64,000 nucleotides of DNA from Quercus robur (GCF_932294415.1 NC_065536.1:13299974-13363973), one strand, 5' to 3'. Counted from the stretch's first letter, positions 12,083 through 24,489 are shown. Numbers and translations: made by a program. The notes: generated by a model from the sequence alone, not told the origin.

Positions 12083-13041
12083 GGGGTAGTTTGGATTTGT
12101 TTTTTCCATCGTCCATAACTGAAAAATGGTGGGATCCACTGCTGAGAAGTCTGTTTGGTTTTTGTTTTTAATTTTTGTTTCCATCACTCAATTCTCTAAT
12201 TATTGAGTGATAAGTTATGGAAACTGAAATCATATTTTAGGCGTTTTCAGTTTCCAAAACTCAGTTTCCAATAACAATTTCGTAATTCTTCAGTACAAAT
12301 GGGTCCCATTGCCAGTGTCCCGTCCCATCCTTGCGCAGCCAACGGGTCTTTTTGCCTTTACTCTCTATTTCTCTCTTCTCTATTTCCTTACTCTTCTCTC
12401 TATTCTCATTGTTTTTCTCTAATCCATCTCCTCTCGTTTTTGGCGATGTTTCAATGGTGGAGTTGGGTATTGATGTGTGGCGTTTCGATGGTGGAGTTGA
12501 ATCGGTGGCTGGAGTTGAATCAATGGCTAGTGTTTCGTTGGTGGGTCTCGTCTATGGGTTTGGGTCGTAGCTGTGGGTTTTAGATCGAGTTTAAAGTTGT
12601 GGGTTTTCGGTCGGTGTCGGTTGTGGGTTTGATTGTGGTGGTATTTGGTTTGAGATTTGAGAAGTGGGTATGATTGTGGTGGTCACTGGTGTGGGTTTGG
12701 TATTTGGTTTGAGATTTTAGAAGTGGGTGTGATTATGGTGGTGTCTGTAAGTTTTGGTTTGGCCGTGGGTTTGGGGTTTGGTGCATTGGGTTGATTCAGT
12801 GCTTGTTAAGGGGTTTGTACTGGTTGTGGGTTTCCGATGGGTTTGTTGTGGGTAGGCTAACAGCTTTGCTCTGACCAAGTTATAGGTATGGAGCCCACAA
12901 AAAGTTGAAAAATTTGAGTGATGACAAGTTAAGTGATGTGTGTCAAATGGGTGGGTATAAGAAATTGGGGTATTTTGAGTGATGAGTGATGAAAATTGAG
13001 CGAAGAGTTATAAATGATGAAAAAAAAAACCAAACAACCCC
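12083..13041. mobile_element. PIF/Harbinger-like non-autonomous element with G-rich minisatellite
   Basis: Inverted ends GGGGTAGTTTGG and CCAAACAACCCC are each bordered by TTA (12080-12082 and 13042-13044), a Harbinger-type target duplication. The interior has an unusual G/T-rich section (about 12440-12850) with two near-copies of a 65-bp unit containing TTTGGTATTTGGTTTGAG. An open frame at 12299-12583 is a by-product of this composition. No transposase is present. Confidence 0.65.
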
Positions 13042-13087
13042 TTACTTTCTCACTTTCCATCACTCATAACTTAAAAAAAAAATGAGT

Positions 13088-13321
13088 AAGTGTGCATTTG
13101 GGAAGCGTTTCGTGTCTGCGTTTGTGCGTTTTGCTGAAAAAATGTGGGTCTCACGGTACTGTTCACGAACTCACAAAAGTCATCCAAACATATATTTCAA
13201 TATAAATTTGGGTCCCACAGCACTATTCACACATTTAAAAATTATTTTACTACGGTATTTTCAGCAATAAGTTTTCAGTTTTTAGTTTTCAGCAAATAAG
13301 CGATATTCAAACACACCCTTA
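13088..13321. mobile_element. Small MITE
   Basis: The ends AAGTGTGCATTTGG and CAAACACACCCTT are imperfect inverted repeats. The interior contains TTTTCAGTTTTTAGTTTTC and CACTATTCAC-type motifs. A convincing target-site duplication was not found, so the superfamily is left open. It lies close to the right end of the element at 12083-13041. Confidence 0.55.
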
Positions 13322-15315
13322 GAGTGAATGAAAATGAAAATAGTTTTTAGGAGTTTTCCGGATCATGAGTTATGAGATTTGGTGGCAATCTTGTAATTCT
13401 TTAGAGCCAAGTAGATCTTACCCGTATGTCTAGTCACATCAAATGATAGAGAAGTAATGATCACCAACGATCATATGGTACTGTTTACTTTCAGCTTTAA
13501 GGTTTTTCTCTTATTTCTCTCATTTACTCCCATGGTGTGGGACCAGCAAAAGTGAATGATGGGTGATGAGAATTGAATAATGAGTAATGAAAACTTTGCA
13601 AACCAAACATGGCCTAATATTTCTTGAGGTCTGAAAAAGGAAACATTCTCATATTTTAATAATTGTAACTTCACTCCTTGAGGATTTGATATATATACCA
13701 CTAACATTTTATGTGCTTTTGCAAAAGAAAATGCTTGAAATCTTGATTCCAACAAAATCATTCTAGTGACCGTTTGTTATAGTTTGGTTTTTGTTTTTTT
13801 CCCTTCTTTTCAAGTTGCATCTAGACAAGAAAAATATAGGAAATTGTAGCTAAAGAGTTGTACTTAAAAAAGAGTGTGATTTTAAACTGCGTATTGCAGT
13901 CACATCATCCACCTAAAATTATACGAGAATGGTACCTCTGTTGAAATTTTGAAGAAAAAAAAAAAGCCTAATCATATGGGTTGGGTGCAAATCCAAATTG
14001 AGCCATGGCAGAACTAAATTTGGCAAACAAAGATCTGACAGCGTGTTCAGAGCCATAACATGCTTTCTAAAGTTAACAAACTTCTATGTTGGGGAATGAT
14101 TATAAATTTGAGGAGATTGCATATAAATTTCCTCTTCAAATCACTACTGATAAAAAAGAAAATGATAATAACAAGTAAAATTTTGATAGGTAGCATGCAA
14201 TTAGTATAGAAGTTTTCCACAGTTGATCCTTTGGCAAAAAGACAAGCTTTATACCACTTACTAGTACCATCTTACCGAGGTTTGATCTTGTGTAATCCTC
14301 TTACAAACCTACCGTGGACTTCTCAGGAGACAAATTAACTAGATTCCATGTTTGAGTTATTAAAGAGCATTAAGTTTTATTGCAGTTGCTTTCTGTCAGA
14401 GAGTTATAAGAAACCTTGCGGAAAAAATAAAGTTCAGGGAAGGTAGCAAGAGAAGATAACAATGTGTTTTCAGTCCTCTCATCTTCTCTTTCTTTTTCCT
14501 CTTCAGTTCTCTAGTATGATTGTGCTCTGTCTTGCAACATTATTTGAACTCAATCTAGTGCTCTAATCAATGCTCTACGCATCCACTAGTCTAAACCCAT
14601 TTACTAGCTTCCAAGCTTGAGTAGAAAAGAAGCTTAACACTTCCAGTTTTAGAGGGGACATTCTTATTAGATACAAAAGCTTTATGATACTATAGGTTTG
14701 CATTACAGTAGTTTTGTATAGTAGTATGGGCTGTACTAGTTTTTGAATAACATAATATATTTGTCTTACTATATTTCATAAAAGATTAAATTTTATAAGG
14801 CCTTCCAATAAAATTTGTCACATCATTTGAAAAAATAGAGATATACGGAGTAGCACATATGGACAAGCAAATACAGTCCTAAATTCCATGTTGAAAAAAA
14901 CCCAAAACAAAAACAAAAAAAGTGGGCGAAGAAGAAAAACAAGAAGACGCCGCTCATGTTAGAGAGGCTACCCTCAACAACCCTAGCTAATGTCTTCCTC
15001 TACTGGTTCTACGTTCATGAGCAAACCCCCTCTCTAGCTAGACCCCAAAACTAGGTCTTCATAATAAAGTTCTACATACATATAAACATATCTATGAATA
15101 ATTAGAATCTGGATCCTGTGCTTTATATCAATCATAAACCAGATAGAAAAATCTTGTTTTCTTGAGCTTATTTTGATGCCTGAACTTTTTGGTTCTGTAG
15201 AAGACAACATAAATCCAATACTTTGTTCTTGTCCACCACTAAAAACGCTAGAAATCAACGTGTAGTCTAAGGTCAATTATCAGCTCTCTTACTTCATCAC
15301 TTATTTTTCATCACA
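13322..15315. other. Intergenic DNA, no gene supported
   Basis: It contains AT-rich sequence and short open frames without family resemblance. A CCAAACATGGCCTAA motif near 13597-13615 looks like the right end of another decayed MITE whose partner end I cannot place. An 80-codon minus frame at 15034-15276 lies directly downstream of the exon at 15316-15432 and may be 3' untranslated sequence. Confidence 0.45.
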
Positions 15316-16058
15316 TCAATGATAAGCCAGTTGAAGAATCAATTCAACCTCTGTTTCAACATCATCTACAAGATTTTGTGCTTGCCATTTGATCTGTGCA
15401 TATCGTACAACATCATCAGGGGAAGCTACCTCCTGTACATGGAAAATAAAAGATTTAATTAAATTAAGAGTACTAAAATTTAGCTCATCAAAACCAATTC
15501 ACACAGTAGCAATAGACAACATGAATATAAACATGTGAATTTAGCTCATAAATACACCCTAACAACTACAACAGAGCATTAAACGTTTCTTGCACAAATA
15601 ATTTGACAGTAAAGGTACCAATGGCAAATTTTTGTTAATGTAAGCCCTTTCTTGACTTCTGGCTAGCAAAGCTTGAAGCCAAATGATCTAGGGATTACAA
15701 TCCACAGGTGAAAATGCCGGGCATTATCTGGAATGCCATGTGTTCTACTACTAGTATCCTAAGGAAAGGTATTCCACTACGTCCTAAGGAAGCCTCAACT
15801 CATCGATCAACAGTTGTGGTGCACTTTGAATAGCAAAGACCATTCCATGGACATGCATTATATATCCACATCGTGGGATCAATGGACATAATACATGTAG
15901 TGATCTGTGAGGTAAACATGTGTATTGTACCTGCATTCATCTATATATATATATAAAACCGAAGCCTTTGAAACTCTCACAATTTTCCACATCATCATTT
16001 TAATTTAAAAAAAATTTATTTTTAAAACTAAATAGTGAGAGAGTCCTAACAGGAGTCT

Positions 16059-16089
<31 letters not shown>

Positions 16090-17506
16090 CACAAAATCTT
16101 TGAAAACCCTAAAGCAATCTCCTTTGTCCATCTCCACTAAGAGAGAAAACCCTAAACTTCAATTTCTTTGGTACGCTTGCTATTATTTTTTCTCTTTTTT
16201 ATGAATAAGTTTTTTTTACTTTTGTTTTGTGTCTGGTGGAGGTGATCTTGCAGCTGTCTGTTCTTCCAGGCCCCATGAGATTTTACATGACTTTCATTGG
16301 TGATAGAGTAGTACTTTACAATATATAGTATAACTACAAGTATTGTGGTAAGTTTGCTAACTTTTTGTGTGGTTCAAAGATGCTATATTCTATATCAAAA
16401 GTAGCTTATTGCATTTGTTGTACAAGTTTTCAATTCCTTTTATATGGATATTTTTTCACAGCTGTGGAGTAAGGTATATGCACTATATGTTATCTTATAT
16501 TTTCTCTTATGGTGTCATGCTTCTTTGTTTATTAATTAAAGATTATGTTGGAAGTCTATATTATTTGCACCTTCAAAGTGTTTGACAATGTTTGAACCAA
16601 ATTTTTCATCAATTAGGAAGAATTGGATAAAAAAAAACTTAGAAAAGCTTTCCATCCTTACTGAAATTGTCTTGCAATAATGACTTTTTGTTTTTGTTTT
16701 GTTTTTATAATTTGTAGGTTCTGAATCTTTTGATTTTAAATTTTATTGTCTATTGAAAGTTTGACCATCTAAATTTTTGGGTTCAATTTTTTGCAATATT
16801 TGAAACAGTTTAGCAAATTTCAACTGTTATAACTATGGATTATTCTCTTGAAGGTAACCTACTTTTCTCTTATATTTTCTCTATTTGGTAGTCATATATA
16901 TATATATATATATATGTATTTTTTTTTTCCTCTCGGACGTTTTAACATTAGAATTTTTTAGTTATTTTTTTTCAATATCTAAATTTGTTAGCTAGATTTT
17001 TTGCAACCCATTGCATGTTCAAGCAATGGCTTATTCATCAAATTATAACTCAAAAAAATAGGAGCAATTCATGCAATAATATAGTTTCATAATCAATTTA
17101 AAATTTTATAAAATTATTTTAGTTTATTATAAATAAGTAAGATCCGTGCGTTGCACGGGTTTCCGACTAGTTAGCCATAGTTTACAATATTCTTTAGCCA
17201 ATCCTTTATGATGGAGGCCAAAATTTTAACCTAATCAAGCTTAGCATGACCACTTACATACTGGCCCAAATCTTAACCCAAGCTTAGATTCATGCAACAT
17301 ATCATTTTGGATTTGAAGCCCAACTCAATCTTTATTCTCTTCAAGGTTTCTCTGCTCCCAAATTTGCCTTCTTCACTAGCACTGCCATGGCAACCCATCA
17401 AAGCTTGAAAAAAGTGAGAGAGATTAAATTATTAAAAAAAAAAAAAAAAAAGAGCACACTTTTCCTTTCTTTTGTAATTATATATTAGGTAGTAACTTAT
17501 ACCTAT

Positions 17507-17544
<38 letters not shown>

Positions 17545-17789
17545 GTAGTAATTTGTTCTCCTTTGATAATAGAAAAATGATTCAATATTTTTATGATTTT
17601 ACCATAAAAATGCTTTATGCAAGGCAAACATATGTGATTCTACATATATTTCTATTCCAAAATTTACAAATAATATCCTCAACCCACAATTAATTTCAAA
17701 TAAATGAGACAAATAACCCCTCCAAGATAACATGTATGTAACTGTGTATAAGTTACCTTCATTACTTTTTCCGTAACATCCCATTTCAT
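15316..17789 (-). CDS. Two in-phase exons of an unidentified gene
   Basis: The downstream exon (15432-15316) has an AG acceptor. It encodes an acidic segment beginning EVASPDDVVRYAQIKWQAQ, continuing LVDDVETEVELILQLAYH and ending in TGA. The upstream exon (17789-17757, possibly longer) reads MKWDVTEKVMK and ends at a GT donor. Both boundaries are phase 0, so they join cleanly. The composition is clearly protein-like, unlike the surrounding AT-rich DNA. I do not recognise the family. The ATG at 17789 may be internal, since the frame is open a little further 5'. A Helitron occupies about half of the 2.3-kb intron. The gene may be longer or a remnant. Confidence 0.45.
15940..17170 (+). mobile_element. 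Non-autonomous Helitron
   Basis: The element starts TCTATATATATATATAAAAC after an A. It ends CCGTGCGTTGCACGGGTTTC CGACTAG before a T: a perfect 6-bp stem with a 3-nt loop, followed 9 nt later by the CTAG terminus. These features, and insertion between A and T without target duplication, define Helitrons. No Rep/helicase is encoded. The interior includes a sequence resembling a plant 5' leader (AGAGAGAAAACCCTAAAC near 16140), which may be captured DNA. It lies in the intron of the gene at 15316-17789. Confidence 0.85.
17509..17541. repeat. (AT)n microsatellite
   Basis: About 16 AT units. Further AT tracts lie at about 16060-16084 and 16897-16915. Confidence 0.95.
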
Positions 17790-19118
17790 GGTTGACACAT
17801 CTAGGAATCAGGTCTGATTGCAACTTGGGTCCTGGGAAAAGAAAAAGAATAAATAAATTAATAAATAAAAGGGACAATTGATGAAAACCCCAATGGTATT
17901 ATAGAAAAACCTGTCTCTAACTAAAAAAGTGGGGTTAAGGTTTGGTAGTGTGATTAGTTCACAAAGAATTTGATGAAAATTTGTGGGTTCATTAGAAGTT
18001 TAATTTGGATTATGAGAATTGGAGGGAGTGATGGTGGTAGTGCTGACTATGGGAGTGTTTGGGTTCTAATGTGTGGAGCTCCTCACTAAAACCAAAAACT
18101 TTCACAAGTTCCTAACAATGAGGCTTTAATTTTTATTTTTTTTTTTTAAGATTGAATAATAAAAGAATAAAACATAATTTTTTATTTTTCAGAGTACTCA
18201 CTAGAAAATATTTTAAGCAAGCATCAAAGATATATTTGATTTCCTTTTCTTTCTTTTTTTGATAGGTGATTTCTTTTTCTTTTTTATTTGTTCATACGGT
18301 GTCTCTTATGGTTCAAAAAGAATGTTAATACTTGATACATATCAAAATAGAAAGGGTAAATTAATTGGTTGAAAGACTCAAAACTGTAGTCTCGTGGAGT
18401 TGAAAGGTGGGAATAATCTATTCCATCCAATATTTCATAATCACATACCCACATCTCTCAATTTTTTTTTAACCTTTGCAGAATTTAGAATTCGCTCTCT
18501 CTCATTTTCCATCATTTCTCAGGAGCCAAATAAATTTAAGTAAAAAAAAAAGAAAAAGAAGAGATAGAAAGAAAATTTTTCAAATTAAAATTTATTACAA
18601 AAAAAAAAAAAAATCAAATAATCCAGCATATTTTCAGAGATAAAAAAGAAATAGAAAATCTGAGGAAGAAACAATGAAAATAGAAGATCTAGACCATTTG
18701 GTTGCCAAGAAAATGAAGGAAAGAAAAGAAAGTCAACCAAAACATTACAAAACATGAATCTAAACACTGCTTGTCCTTTCCTTTCCTCAGGTTGTTGAGA
18801 GAGAGAGAGAGAGATCAAAACAGTAAAAAATAAATGTAAGAGAATCAGAACCTAAAAGAACTTTTCCCTAAATAATTTCATTTAAGACTAGAAATATACC
18901 TCTCTTCGCCCCCTTCTCTTTCTCCCTGATCATCTCCAAGTCCCCCTCTCCCTGAAACAAAGATGTTTTCTGCAACTGGGGATTCGTGCAAAACAACCTT
19001 AAAGTACTCCAATGATATCTCAATGCATCTGATGAAATGAAGTATTGAATCTGTCTTCTGACACTAAAAAAATCTGGAATTTTAGTCACTCACCTGATAA
19101 ATTTTTGGATAGGTTGCA
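17790..19118. other. Intergenic DNA 3' of the PPR gene, no gene supported
   Basis: It contains homopolymer A/T runs, a GA tract at about 18798-18814 and CT-rich sequence at 18900-18955. On the minus strand it directly follows the PPR stop codon, so part is probably its 3' untranslated region. The short minus frames here have no recognisable domain. Confidence 0.45.
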
Positions 19119-21344
19119 TCACCAGAAATCTCCACATGAACATGATCCATCTTTAAATAAATGGAATCGGACGGCATCTCTTACAAGTATCTCTCTTTTG
19201 GTTACCTTAGAAATATATTTAGTGGCATTGTGGCAATCCCCACAAACTCTAAGGTTTTTAAATACTCGTATAGGAAGGTCAGTAGGAACAAAAATTAACC
19301 CAAAGGCAATTGCAAGCTTCTCACTGTGGTGGTTAAGCATCTGTATCTTGTCTGACTTGTCAACATCATGAAGAACATAACTCATATCTGGTACATACCC
19401 CTCTGCTCTCATTTTGCAATTTAGTTTCTCTAGCTCAGAGTATATCTGATCTGAAAAAGGACTTGACTGGTCATCTGCTGAGAAAATGTACACTTTGTTC
19501 TTATATTTGATCCAACTACATCCCGGTTCCTTCCTTATTCCCTTATCTCTCATTCCTCTTCTTAATTGGGCCACATTGTCCCATTCCCTTTTTGCAGCAT
19601 AAATGCTTGAGAGCAAGATATAGCTCGCTGGGTTTTGGGGCTCTAATTCTAGAAGTGACTCAGCTGCCCATTTCCCAATTTCCATGTTACCATAAAATCT
19701 ACATGAGCTCAACAAGGTAGCCCAACCAATTGCATCAGGATGGAAAGGCATCTTATTTATAAAAGTTTTTGCTTCTTCTAACCTCCCGGATCGGCTGAGA
19801 AGATCAATCATGCAAGTGTAGTGATCTGGAAGTGGTGTGATTCCATGTTCTTTTATCATTGATTCAAAGTACTGATGCCCTTTTTCTACTAACCCTGCTC
19901 TACTGCAAGCTGACAGAACACCAATGAAAGTAACTCCATCAGGTCTCAAACCTTGGGCCAGCATCATTTCAAAGAGATCAATCGTCTCATTTGCATCTCC
20001 AAATTGTGAATATGCTGAAACTAACGCTGTCCAAGAGACCTCATCCCTATTTTTAATATCATTGAACATTCGATGGGAATGTTCAATGCTTCCACATTTA
20101 CCATAAAGTGTAACAAGGGCATTGGAAACTGTAATAAAAGATATCAGGCCAGAAACAAGAGCGTGAGCATGAAATTGGGCACCCTCTTCTAAGCTTGCTA
20201 AGTTTGCACATGAGCTAACGACACTCCCCAGAGTAAAATCATCTGGCTCAATCCCTTTTCTCTGCATATCACGAAAAATCCTTACAGCTTCTTCACTGTA
20301 CCCATTTTGACCATAACCCACTAGCATTGCAGTCCATGAGACAACATTTTTATTGTTCATTCTCGTGAAAACTGTTTCTGCTGATTTGATGCTTCTACAC
20401 TTGCAATACATGTCAACAAGAGCACTAGACACAAAGATATTATCCTTATAGTCAGTCCTAATGATATAAGCATGGATTTGCTTGCCTCCCTCCAGTGCCA
20501 GGAGACCCCCACAAGCAGTCAACACACTGCCAAAAGTAAATTGATCCATATCTAAACCTTGCAACCTCATTACTCTAAACATCTCTATTGCCTCTCTAAC
20601 CAACCCATTCTGTGCAAGTCCTGTTATCATTGTTGTCCATGAAACTGAATCTCTTTCCTGCATACCTTGAAATAACTGCCTTGAATCTTCAACCATCCCA
20701 CATCGTAAAAGCCCTGTGATCATAGTATTATACATAACCACATTCCTCTCCGTCATCTCATCAAAAACCCGCTTGGCATCATAAACCAACCCCATTTTTG
20801 AATACATGTCAACCAAAGGACTACCCACAAAAACATACGAGAGGAACCCAAATTTCATTATGTTCCCATGAATTTGCCTGCCTAAATCAACACACCCCTG
20901 ATTTGAACACAGTATAAGCATTGTGGAAAACGTAATCCGATTCAAATTAACAAGTCCTTCCTTCAACATCCGCTTATAAACTTTCACAGCCTCGACAAGT
21001 GAACCATAGCACGCGTATCCAGAAATAAGCGAATTCCACGAAACCCCATCTTGATTTGGCATCCGATCAAACATCTCTTGCATTTCCAAGAGATGACCCA
21101 GTTTCGAATAAGCTGAGAGGATGGTGTTCCATGAGAAGAGGTTTGGGTGGGGAATTTCATCAAACACGTGGCGTGCATATTCTATGTTGCCTAGTTTACC
21201 GTAGGTTATGATGAGATTGTTTAAGAGAAAGGTTTCTGGGTTCACTAAGGCTTTAATAATGTGGCAGTGAAGCTTCTTAGCATGGGTTTGGTCTCGAGCT
21301 TTGCTGCAGAGTTTCAGTAAAGCACAATAGTAGTTGGAGGACAT
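19119..21344 (-). CDS. PPR protein, PLS class with E/E+ and DYW domains (At1g68930-like)
   Basis: Single-exon reading frame of 741 aa from ATG (21344-21342) to TGA. About fifteen tandem pentatricopeptide repeats of P, L and S types run from residue 40 to about 560, for example NLFSWNTILSAYSKLG and NVVSWTAMLVGYGQNG. The E/E+ region and a DYW deaminase domain follow. The deaminase zinc-site signatures are visible: HSEK at about 673-676, CGDCH at about 701-705, and the terminal CSCGDFW. The C-terminus is GDFW rather than DYW, a common variant. Length and sequence match Arabidopsis At1g68930 (743 aa by recollection) throughout. Such proteins bind organellar RNA and direct C-to-U editing; the target site is unknown. 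The N-terminus is short, and organelle targeting could not be judged confidently. No stop or frameshift. Confidence 0.95.
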   Translation of the reverse strand: MSSNYYCALLKLCSKARDQTHAKKLHCHIIKALVNPETFLLNNLIITYGKLGNIEYARHVFDEIPHPNLFSWNTILSAYSKLGHLLEMQEMFDRMPNQDGVSWNSLISGYACYGSLVEAVKVYKRMLKEGLVNLNRITFSTMLILCSNQGCVDLGRQIHGNIMKFGFLSYVFVGSPLVDMYSKMGLVYDAKRVFDEMTERNVVMYNTMITGLLRCGMVEDSRQLFQGMQERDSVSWTTMITGLAQNGLVREAIEMFRVMRLQGLDMDQFTFGSVLTACGGLLALEGGKQIHAYIIRTDYKDNIFVSSALVDMYCKCRSIKSAETVFTRMNNKNVVSWTAMLVGYGQNGYSEEAVRIFRDMQRKGIEPDDFTLGSVVSSCANLASLEEGAQFHAHALVSGLISFITVSNALVTLYGKCGSIEHSHRMFNDIKNRDEVSWTALVSAYSQFGDANETIDLFEMMLAQGLRPDGVTFIGVLSACSRAGLVEKGHQYFESMIKEHGITPLPDHYTCMIDLLSRSGRLEEAKTFINKMPFHPDAIGWATLLSSCRFYGNMEIGKWAAESLLELEPQNPASYILLSSIYAAKREWDNVAQLRRGMRDKGIRKEPGCSWIKYKNKVYIFSADDQSSPFSDQIYSELEKLNCKMRAEGYVPDMSYVLHDVDKSDKIQMLNHHSEKLAIAFGLIFVPTDLPIRVFKNLRVCGDCHNATKYISKVTKREILVRDAVRFHLFKDGSCSCGDFW

Positions 21345-22539
21345 AGTGACCGTTTAAAACTATTTGAGTGGCGGCAAAGAGCGTTGTGGCTTCTTTGTTT
21401 TCTAAAAGTTAAAGAACATGTTGTGATGCAGACAGGCCCTTATTTGACTCGATAAATTTAAGTTAGGAATTTTTTATGTTTAAAACTTTAGATACCAATT
21501 TTTGTAATAATATTTATATTTAACTTTCTATATACTAATAAATTTTCTTATTTAAAAATCTTATTTTTTAATTTTTGAGATGCAAATTACTTATTTAATT
21601 TTTGTTAACATCACTTTTTTTTTTATTTTTTTTTTTTATGATAATAGCTAATTCACTTAACTTTTTCTTACATAATGATCTTAAATAGGATTTTATCTTT
21701 TTTTATTTATTTAATTTTAGAAAACATCTTTTTACATGAATAATAATATATAAATGCATAATTTTCAAAACATGAATCATATCATGAATTATTTTTTCAT
21801 TTTTATATATTGTATATTGGATCGTATTGTGTATCGTAAGATATACCAATATTAAATAAAATTTATGAAATACATATATATATATATATATATATAAATG
21901 ATATGTTTAGTATAAATTTGGAACACATGCAACTAATTACTACTTTAATTATCACTTATGTTATGATATTTGACAAAACAAACAAAACATGAAAGTGAAT
22001 TTATAATATCCATATTCAAATTATCAAATGTAAATGTGTTAATACATAATATAAGACAAAATTATTATTTTTTCCCTCATCATATTCATCATTGTCGGAT
22101 AGAATTCATCTCCAGAGAGAGAGAGAGAGAGAGAAAGCCCTTATACTAAGCCTTTCTTTTGGACTAAAGTAGTAGTAGCGCAATAATTTTATCTAAATCT
22201 TTGTACTAGGCAAAAATAGTAGTAGCCCAAATATTCTATTTTGAAAACAAGTAGAAGAGCATTTAGGCTCAAGTCAAAGTACAAAATTTTAGTTAAAAAC
22301 CTATTTTAAACTATATGTTCATATATCTTCCGATACATTCAATATACAAATTTGTATCATACGATTTATGAGAACTTTTAGTACGCCTTTATGATATGAA
22401 TTTTTAATACACGATACAATACGTATCATGCATTGTACGACAACTATGAGTTAAAAGATGATTAGTAAAAAAGTTTTGCAAATGATAATTCAAACGGCTA
22501 AAATGTCGTATGCATACAGCGATACATGGATCCTTTTAT
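21345..22539. other. AT-rich 5' flank of the PPR gene
   Basis: No gene is visible. It carries a (TA)n tract at about 21869-21896, a GA tract at about 22113-22132 and very AT-rich DNA. The first about 120 bp upstream of the PPR ATG presumably include its promoter and leader, but no clear TATA element stands out. Confidence 0.45.
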
Positions 22540-23080
22540 GTATTTCTAATGTTTTTGAGCATGGAATTGTTTGATATGACATGAAATTCAAACGGCTAAA
22601 ATATTGTTTTCATCCCTAAAATTTGCACAAATTTTGTCGACCTTAAGCTTTAAAACATCATTTTTTATCCCTAAACTATATAAATGTTTCACTTTCTGTC
22701 TCTTAAAATTAATCATAAAAAAAAAAATCATCCTTAAAATATTGAAAAAAGTTTGTATATTCATACTTATTTTTGCTTCAAACTATTGAAAAAAGCTCTT
22801 TTCAAAGTTCAATGACAAAAACACAAAATACATGCAAAAATTTAGGGACAAAAATAATATTTTAACCAAATTACTATCACGCATGATGCTATTGCTACCT
22901 ATTCAAGATGGAAAATCTATCATATATCCAACACATGTAATACCACCTCAATGTATCACAAGTTAGACTGTGCAATACAAATACAAATACAAATACTAAG
23001 ACAAAGTACGAGTAGTACAATTAAAACTGGACTCATATCTCTAATACATACATACACACATATATAAAACTTAAAAGTAT

Positions 23081-23380
23081 TTACCTTAAGAAAGTGAGTG
23101 AGGCAAACAAATGCTGAATTTTAGTTTGTTGAAGAGCATAATCTTCATCATCTTCTCCACAGAGCTTAGAGATGGTTTCGATGGCTCTGAAGTAATTGTC
23201 CACACAATAATCAACTCTGAAACTGTAAGTAACCATATCGCCATTGCAATCCAATGGTTTCTCTGCAACTAAAGGATCCTTATTCTCCTTTTTATTCATT
23301 CGCCATGTAATGAATTGTGAGTTGTAGAGATGTAGACCCCATGGACTCACTATTATTCTCCACCACTCACAACTCATCAC
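23081..23380 (-). pseudogene. Exon-like fragment of unknown gene, copy A
   Basis: The minus strand is open from an ATG near 23301 (MNKKENKDPLVAEKPLD) through VTYSFRVDYCVDNYFRAIET to QQTKIQHLFASLTFL. There a TTAAG/GTAAAT junction looks like a splice donor (about 23085). The composition is protein-like and acidic, and the reading frame is partly kept in the second copy at 26285-26410. I do not recognise the family. No continuing exon was found in the expected direction, so it is probably a captured or orphaned first exon, duplicated with its surroundings. Confidence 0.45.
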
Positions 23381-24489
23381 ATGGCAAGTTAAAGTATTTT
23401 CCGGATTTATTTCCTCTTAGCTATTATATTATTAGTCCCAAATGTAATAAAGAAAAAAATGAGGGAAAAAAAGAAAAAAAATTAGGCCTAAACATTTAAT
23501 TATAAGAATGAATGGTTTTATACGTCTCACATAGAGCTCTATAGCACTTTTTCGTCAAGATTTTTCTTTTTCTTTTTTGATAGATAGTTTTAGTAGACTC
23601 TCTCTCTCCCCATTAAAGCATTATCTCTATTTTCTAATATAGTCAAGTGGAAAAAAAAAGAAAAAGAAAATAAGACATCATGTGAAAGAATGAAAACATT
23701 AAGGTAATAAGAATATAGAAAAAGAAAGTAGATAGAGAAAGGCATATGAATCTAGTTTACTTAACAAGTTGGAATACCTTTCCACCTTTAAGTGCAAGTA
23801 TGAGCCTTTATGTGGAGCTAATGAAGAAAAAATTGTTTTCTAATAGCCTTTAGTTTCAAGTATGAGACTTTTGTAAGAGACATCACAACAATTATATATA
23901 TATATATATATATATTTATTCTCTAGGGGTAGATTGCTCACCTTCACCCACAATAATAGCTTTCAAGTGCAAGAATAAGCCTTTACGTGGTGCTAAGTAC
24001 AAAATCTTGCTTTTTTCATTGCCTTTAATTGCAAGTATGAGACTTTTGAGGGGAACATGCAACAAATCTTTTTTTTCTTGGGGGAGGGGGGAGGGTGTTT
24101 TGTTAGGGTGGTGTGAGTATGACTTTAATGTGAGAATATATATAATGTGTGCGTGTGTGTGGTGAAATTGGGGTGGTGTTCATAAAAAAATAAAATAAAA
24201 TTGGGTGTTTAAGCCCAAACCAATGCTTGGTTTGTTTTACACATAAGAAATGTTTTTAAAACAACATATTATATGAAATCCTAAAAAAAAGACTTCCAAG
24301 TTCCCAAAATTCTTAGAATTTACTAAATGATGGGAACTTCAAACATGTCAATTAATTTTTCATCGATTAAAAGCTTATATCTAAAATTTTAGAATTTAGT
24401 ATTCAAAAGGTTTTTATTTTTATTTTTTTATAATTAGAGTGTTATGGTTTTTTAAAAACATAAACAAAGGTAAAGAACTAAGGCTTTTA

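Noticed and set aside
12299-12583. 94-codon Trp/Val/Gly-rich frame
   Set aside because: It lies in the G/T-rich minisatellite interior of a TTA-flanked transposon.
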